Below are positions 60,362 through 64,000 of a stretch of 64,000 nucleotides of DNA, one piece after another. Position 1 is the first letter of the stretch; each line of letters begins with the position of its first letter. The notes beneath the pieces are model-generated. The model was not told the origin of the DNA, did no database searches, and saw nothing but the letters and a program-made list of their open reading frames with translations. The position numbers were made by a program, and so were the translations under genes. This DNA comes from Micavibrio sp. UBA7657 (GTDB lineage: Bacteria > Pseudomonadota > Alphaproteobacteria > Micavibrionales > Micavibrionaceae): NCBI GenBank assembly GCA_002483465.1, contig DLHX01000008.1, positions 350,892 to 414,891 on the forward strand, read 5' to 3'.

Positions 60362-61398
60362 CGAGTTGCTGCCACCCTGCTGACGATCAGAACCATAAAA
60401 AACAACGCTTCGATTTTATTTTGTGGGCCAGCGTATCCATCATCGCCGCCGCACTCGTCCTTCACTTCGCAGGGTTAGGCATTACGCAGGTCGATCATTT
60501 CGCCCACACAGTTCTCGAATTCCTCTCCACCATGTGGTGGGGCATCGTGCTCGGTATCCTCGTCGTCGGCATGATGAACAAAATTCCGCGCGAATATTTC
60601 CAGATCGCGATGGGAAGCGGCGATTCCGTTGGCGGCATCTTCCGCGCGGCCCTCGCGGGACTCCTGCTCGACATGTGCAACCACGGCATTCTCATGATCG
60701 GCGCAAAACTCTACGAACGCGGCGTCAGCCTGCCACAGGTCATGACCTTTTTAATCGCCAGCCCGTGGAACTCTCTCTCGCTGACCATTATTCTTGTCAC
60801 CCTAATAGGCCTTCCATGGACGCTCGCCTTCATATTTTTCTCCGCTGTCGTCGCCATTCTTTCCGGATTCATCTTCATGGCGTTGATCCGACGCGGCATA
60901 TTGCCCGACAACCCCAATAAATCCGAACCCGACGCGAATTTTTCTGTTCTGGCCGATTGCAAAACACGCCTAAAAACTTTCAAACCCTCCGCCGGATTTT
61001 TTGTCGAGCTCATTACCGGCGGCCTGCACGAAGCCCGTATGTTGCTGCGCTGGCTGCTGCTCGGAATCATTATCGCCGCCGCTGTGCGCACCTTCGTGCC
61101 GCATGAAACCTTCGCAGAATGGTTCGGCCCCACGCTTTTTGGCCTCGGCATGACGCTGCTTGCAACCACCGTTCTCGAAGTCTGCTCCGAAGGCTCCGCG
61201 CCCGTCGCCGCCGACATCATGGCCCGCGCCGCCGCGCCGGGTAACGCCTTCGCCTTCCTGATGGCCGGCGTCTCGACCGATTACACGGAAATCCTCGTCA
61301 TGCGCGAAGCGACGAAGTCATGGAAGATCGCGTTCTACCTCCCGCTTGTCACCGTGCCGCAGATCGTCCTGCTCGGTTGGATAATGAATCAATTTTAA
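60358..61398 (+). CDS. SO_0444-family metal efflux permease
   Basis: The 346-residue membrane protein begins MTSCCHPAD, where CC and H may bind metal. It has about eight membrane segments and a soluble loop near residues 175-215. It resembles the SO_0444 Cu/Zn efflux permeases of the DUF318/YraQ type, with a conserved CNHGI in a membrane segment and CSEGSAP near 280. It is the last gene of the operon and overlaps the convergent gene at 61395 by four bases. The metal is inferred from the regulator. Confidence 0.85.
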   Translation: MTSCCHPADDQNHKKQRFDFILWASVSIIAAALVLHFAGLGITQVDHFAHTVLEFLSTMWWGIVLGILVVGMMNKIPREYFQIAMGSGDSVGGIFRAALAGLLLDMCNHGILMIGAKLYERGVSLPQVMTFLIASPWNSLSLTIILVTLIGLPWTLAFIFFSAVVAILSGFIFMALIRRGILPDNPNKSEPDANFSVLADCKTRLKTFKPSAGFFVELITGGLHEARMLLRWLLLGIIIAAAVRTFVPHETFAEWFGPTLFGLGMTLLATTVLEVCSEGSAPVAADIMARAAAPGNAFAFLMAGVSTDYTEILVMREATKSWKIAFYLPLVTVPQIVLLGWIMNQF

Positions 61399-61916
61399 TG
61401 AATGAAATTCAGGATGGCGCCATGCACCAGCGCGGTCAAACCGAGCGCCGTCAGCGGGTGCGCGGCAAATGCAGGCAATCCGCTTTTGACAAAGAAAATA
61501 TACATGATGAGTAAAATCGGCAACGTCGCCGCGAAATAAACCCGCAGGCCATAAACATTCGCCTCCGGAAACAGAATAAAACTCGAAATCAAAATCATCA
61601 TCATCAGCGCCGCGATAATCTTGTACCACGTGTCCGCCAGGTGACTGTAAACCGGGTTGCCGTTGACGATGATCCAGACAACCGCAGGTACCGAAACCCA
61701 CGCCGCCACGATCAACGCCATGACATAGGCGCTTTTATCCTCGAACAAATAATGAATGAGATTGCCCCGCTCCGCCGCGATACCCACAAGCACCGAAACA
61801 TAAGTCAGGCTCAGCACGGGCAGAAATCGCCGCGTGATAATCTCACCGAAATCTTTCGGCACCAGCCTGTCCGGCCCGCCGCGCTCAAGCTCGACCTTCC
61901 CCCACTGCGTCGTCAT
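61395..61916 (-). CDS. Hypothetical membrane protein, 173 residues
   Basis: The ATG at 61916 starts MTTQWGKVELERGGPDR. Four to five hydrophobic segments follow from about residue 30. No family was recognised. It overlaps the Rap1a-like gene start-to-stop by four bases (stop of the upstream gene at 61913), so the two are co-translated. Confidence 0.65.
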   Translation of the reverse strand: MTTQWGKVELERGGPDRLVPKDFGEIITRRFLPVLSLTYVSVLVGIAAERGNLIHYLFEDKSAYVMALIVAAWVSVPAVVWIIVNGNPVYSHLADTWYKIIAALMMMILISSFILFPEANVYGLRVYFAATLPILLIMYIFFVKSGLPAFAAHPLTALGLTALVHGAILNFIH

Positions 61917-62290
61917 TTTTTCTTTTTCCCGCACGGATAGGCATTGAACAAAGCCAGCGCCACAGCCGGGGCGGCGATAAACGCGCCGTGCTGCTGCTTG
62001 TTCTTGTAAAGATACGCCGCGACATCTTTCTGCAACTGGTTCAGCCCCGCACTCTCCGGTACGCAGAACTCAACACTCGGCGACGTGCCGAGCGAGCGTA
62101 TCAAATTGTGATAATCGAGAACCCCGGCAATGTAGGACTGGCACGCGACATGCCCGCCCGGCACCAGCTCCTTGCCGTCCTTGTCGCTCAGGCACATCTG
62201 CAGAAGATAATCGCCGGAAAAACGCGCGGCCTGCGCAGGCGCAGCGCACATCAGAAACAACAAAACGAAAATAGCGAGCTTACGCCCCAT
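61913..62290 (-). CDS. Rap1a-like exported protein
   Basis: The ATG at 62290 gives 125 residues with a signal peptide (cut after AQA, near 22). The mature part has the Cys pattern MCLSDKDG, HVACQSYIAG, FCVPE and YPCGKKK, and the ...CQSYIAGVLD...CVPESAGLNQLQKDVAAYL layout of Rap1a/Tai proteins. Those include type VI immunity proteins, but no effector gene is adjacent. The longer frame to 62455 is within the next gene. It overlaps that gene by 11 bases. Confidence 0.75.
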   Translation of the reverse strand: MGRKLAIFVLLFLMCAAPAQAARFSGDYLLQMCLSDKDGKELVPGGHVACQSYIAGVLDYHNLIRSLGTSPSVEFCVPESAGLNQLQKDVAAYLYKNKQQHGAFIAAPAVALALFNAYPCGKKKK

Positions 62291-63443
62291 CTTTTCCGGC
62301 CTTCTTGAGTTGCCCCAATATGGCGAAAGGCGAATCTGCCGGGTTGATTTTTGCTTCGGCGGAAACCATGCGTGGCCGCTCCGGCTTTCTTTCTTGATCC
62401 TTGCGGCCATGCTTGCGGTCGCCACGCGGTTTTTTATCCTTGTCCGATTTTTCACGGCGCGGCTTGTCTGATTTCGGTCTCGGCTCGCGTTTCTCGAACG
62501 CCTTGCCTTTTTTCAGTGCGAACATCGCCAGCTCAGGTCTTGCTTTCGGCTCCGGCTTCGCTCCTGCAGGTTTTTCTCCAGCAACTTCTTCGGGCGGCTT
62601 CTCCGCTACAGCTTCTTCAGCAGGCTTTTCAGCCGCAATTTCTTCAGCGGGCTTTTCCTGCGCTGCCGGTTCTTCTTTTTTCTCTTCCACCGGCTCGAGC
62701 TTCCGGTGCCCCATCGCCGTGAGCACACCGTATAAATCGTCGATCTGGCAACCAAGCCATTCCGCCATCTTGTGCTGCGCCTGGAACTTGCCGTCTTTGG
62801 CGTTGTCGTAAACCGCACTGATCACACGGTCGAGCATATCGATACGAATGGCGCGCGGCCCGTAAACCGGGTAACCGATCGCGCGGTAGAAATCCCGGTC
62901 GGCGCTCTCATCCACTTTCTGCGACACCACGCCATCCCTTGGCAATGGCGGCGGCAACGGCTTGTCGTTCCACAGCGCATATAGCAATCCACGCAAGCGT
63001 ACACCGGCTGGCTTGTTCAGCGCCGGAAGGAAAATCAGAACCGGCCCCAACCTGACTTGCTTGCCACGCAGAACCTGTCTCATTTCGGGATCCAGCGCCG
63101 CGGTCAAACTCTGAACCTCTTCACGGGGAATAATTCCGAGCGCATTATAAAGCTTCTCGCAAATCCCGCGCACCGGCTCGGCCAGCCCCTCGGTTTGTTC
63201 CAGCGCAGGCAACGGCTCCAGAACCTGGCGAATATGATTCTTGATCCATTCGCGCAGGATGCCGCGCACCGCTTCCGTATCATGTCCGGCGGCGTCGAGG
63301 ACCTCGATATCCGGCTCGAGAATCTTCGCGCCCTTGACCGCCTTGGCGAAAGGCTCGCCCGGCAGGGGATTGCTGGCATCGGGCTGGTAACGGATCATAC
63401 CGTCGTCGCCCAGTTTGAATTGCGTAATGGCTGCGTTCAACAT
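62280..63443 (-). CDS. Protein resembling the C-terminal part of alphaproteobacterial Suv3-type helicase
   Basis: The 387-residue protein lacks helicase motifs. Its first 250 residues match the accessory C-terminal region of Suv3-like helicase proteins from Alphaproteobacteria, including RLGPVLIFLPALNKPAGVRLR, DFYRAIGYPVYGPRAIRIDML and the EWLGCQIDDLY region. A run of Glu/Lys/Pro repeats (about 255-300) and a very basic Arg/Lys tail follow. It may bind RNA. Whether the N-terminal helicase lies elsewhere in the genome cannot be seen. Confidence 0.75.
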   Translation of the reverse strand: MLNAAITQFKLGDDGMIRYQPDASNPLPGEPFAKAVKGAKILEPDIEVLDAAGHDTEAVRGILREWIKNHIRQVLEPLPALEQTEGLAEPVRGICEKLYNALGIIPREEVQSLTAALDPEMRQVLRGKQVRLGPVLIFLPALNKPAGVRLRGLLYALWNDKPLPPPLPRDGVVSQKVDESADRDFYRAIGYPVYGPRAIRIDMLDRVISAVYDNAKDGKFQAQHKMAEWLGCQIDDLYGVLTAMGHRKLEPVEEKKEEPAAQEKPAEEIAAEKPAEEAVAEKPPEEVAGEKPAGAKPEPKARPELAMFALKKGKAFEKREPRPKSDKPRREKSDKDKKPRGDRKHGRKDQERKPERPRMVSAEAKINPADSPFAILGQLKKAGKDGA

Positions 63444-63575
63444 TGTTTTAAAAGCGTTTTATCAGGGTCATGGATGTTTCGTACGATATAGACTGAAAAA
63501 TACGCCCCTGTCCATTGAATGATACGCAGACTATATGTTTTACTCTTGATCCTGTTTCCAGCCACGGAGCCATAA

Positions 63576-64000
63576 ATGACCTTTCGCCGTTCCTTTCTCG
63601 TCATCGCCCTTGCCATGCTCGCCTGGCCGGCCCACGCCGCCGACATTAATAAGGAGGGCGCCGCCCGGGTCAAAACCCTCGTCGAGTCGTTCATCGCCGA
63701 GCAGAAAAAACTCACCGAGATCGACGGCGTTACCAAAGTCGAATATCAGGGCGAGGTTCTGGTCGAGGAAGCGGGCGAATTTTATGCCGTCACCCTTCCC
63801 TACACGAAACTGATCAACGCCAGCAGCGAACAGGTCGATATCGGCATGGTATCGATTAATGTCTCCCCCGCCGATGAACCCGGCCAGTGGAAAATGCGCA
63901 TCGCCGTTCCCACGCCCATCGTCATCACCGACAAAACCGGCGCGGAAATTATGCGCGTCACCGTCGGCGGCCAACGCGCCGCAGGCATCTGGGATGAAAA
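63576..64000 (+). CDS. Exported hypothetical protein, truncated at window end
   Basis: The ATG at 63576 gives a signal peptide (MTFRRSFLVIALAMLAWPAHA, cut after AHA). About 120 residues of a mature protein follow, ending at the window edge in GIWDE. The visible part is beta-rich. No family was recognised. Confidence 0.65.
   Translation, partial: MTFRRSFLVIALAMLAWPAHAADINKEGAARVKTLVESFIAEQKKLTEIDGVTKVEYQGEVLVEEAGEFYAVTLPYTKLINASSEQVDIGMVSINVSPADEPGQWKMRIAVPTPIVITDKTGAEIMRVTVGGQRAAGIWDE

Overview
The window is a compact, gene-dense stretch of bacterial chromosome, mostly GC-rich, with one tRNA gene and about 73 protein genes. Lineage is inferred as Alphaproteobacteria. The evidence is a C4-pathway 5-aminolevulinate synthase (HemA), xseB-ispA next to dxs, the run serS..pcm-nlpD..yajC-secD-secF-Mth938, a malic enzyme fused to a phosphotransacetylase domain, pyruvate phosphate dikinase, and a protein resembling the C-terminal part of alphaproteobacterial Suv3-type helicases. 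A Micavibrio-like or rhodospirillal lineage would fit, but no 16S rRNA gene is present to test this.

Layout. 1-7076 (minus): the Sec cluster (yajC, secD, secF, start of an Mth938-like gene), an NlpD-like LytM lipoprotein, pcm and serS, with a GIY-YIG nuclease gene between repeats where surE would be expected. 7188-14286: N-formylglutamate amidohydrolase, lipB, tRNA-Leu(GAG), maeB, mgtE. 14283-16363 (minus): four consecutive genes that each encode two LuxR-type helix-turn-helix domains. 16492-22903: PBP1A, ispH-ATPase-rnhA, a lipoprotein, gmhA. 22900-30888: sixA, xseB-ispA, an unrecognised three-gene block, dxs, an AT-rich TIR-like gene, two small genes behind a palindrome-bearing promoter, and a HAD hydrolase. 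30857-41361: sppA, aroC, a membrane/ankyrin pair, a thioesterase, fabI, a 17-kDa-antigen-like lipoprotein, pdxH, a second GIY-YIG gene, htpG. 41370-49695: a Cys-rich secreted protein, a zincin-like protein, a TPP enzyme, a CheY-like regulator with a partner, a YjfB-like motility peptide, hemA, a TetR regulator, a PfkB kinase, a macro-domain protein. 49688-58655: a peptide-binding protein, a lipoprotein, glycosyltransferase 9, ygfZ, ppdK, a GNAT, a polyprenyl synthase. 58652-64000: a CheY-like regulator, a self-regulated metal-efflux operon (beta-barrel, HMA protein, CsoR-family repressor, SO_0444-type permease), a membrane protein, a Rap1a-like protein, the helicase C-terminal-like protein, and a truncated exported protein.

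The most unusual theme is a population of palindromic repeats that begin with GTCAT and end with ATGAC. They lie between genes but also inside reading frames: in ispH, dxs and ygfZ they add in-frame peptides, and they supply the 3' ends of the HAD and macro-domain genes and part of a GIY-YIG gene. Both GIY-YIG genes are enclosed by such repeats, and the copy at 39145 lies exactly between the two halves of one palindrome. This suggests a nuclease-repeat mobile unit. Other candidates for new biology are the double-HTH gene array, the TIR-like gene, two promoters that place the transcription start at the start codon with a palindrome in the spacer, and the gene block that interrupts the isoprenoid cluster.
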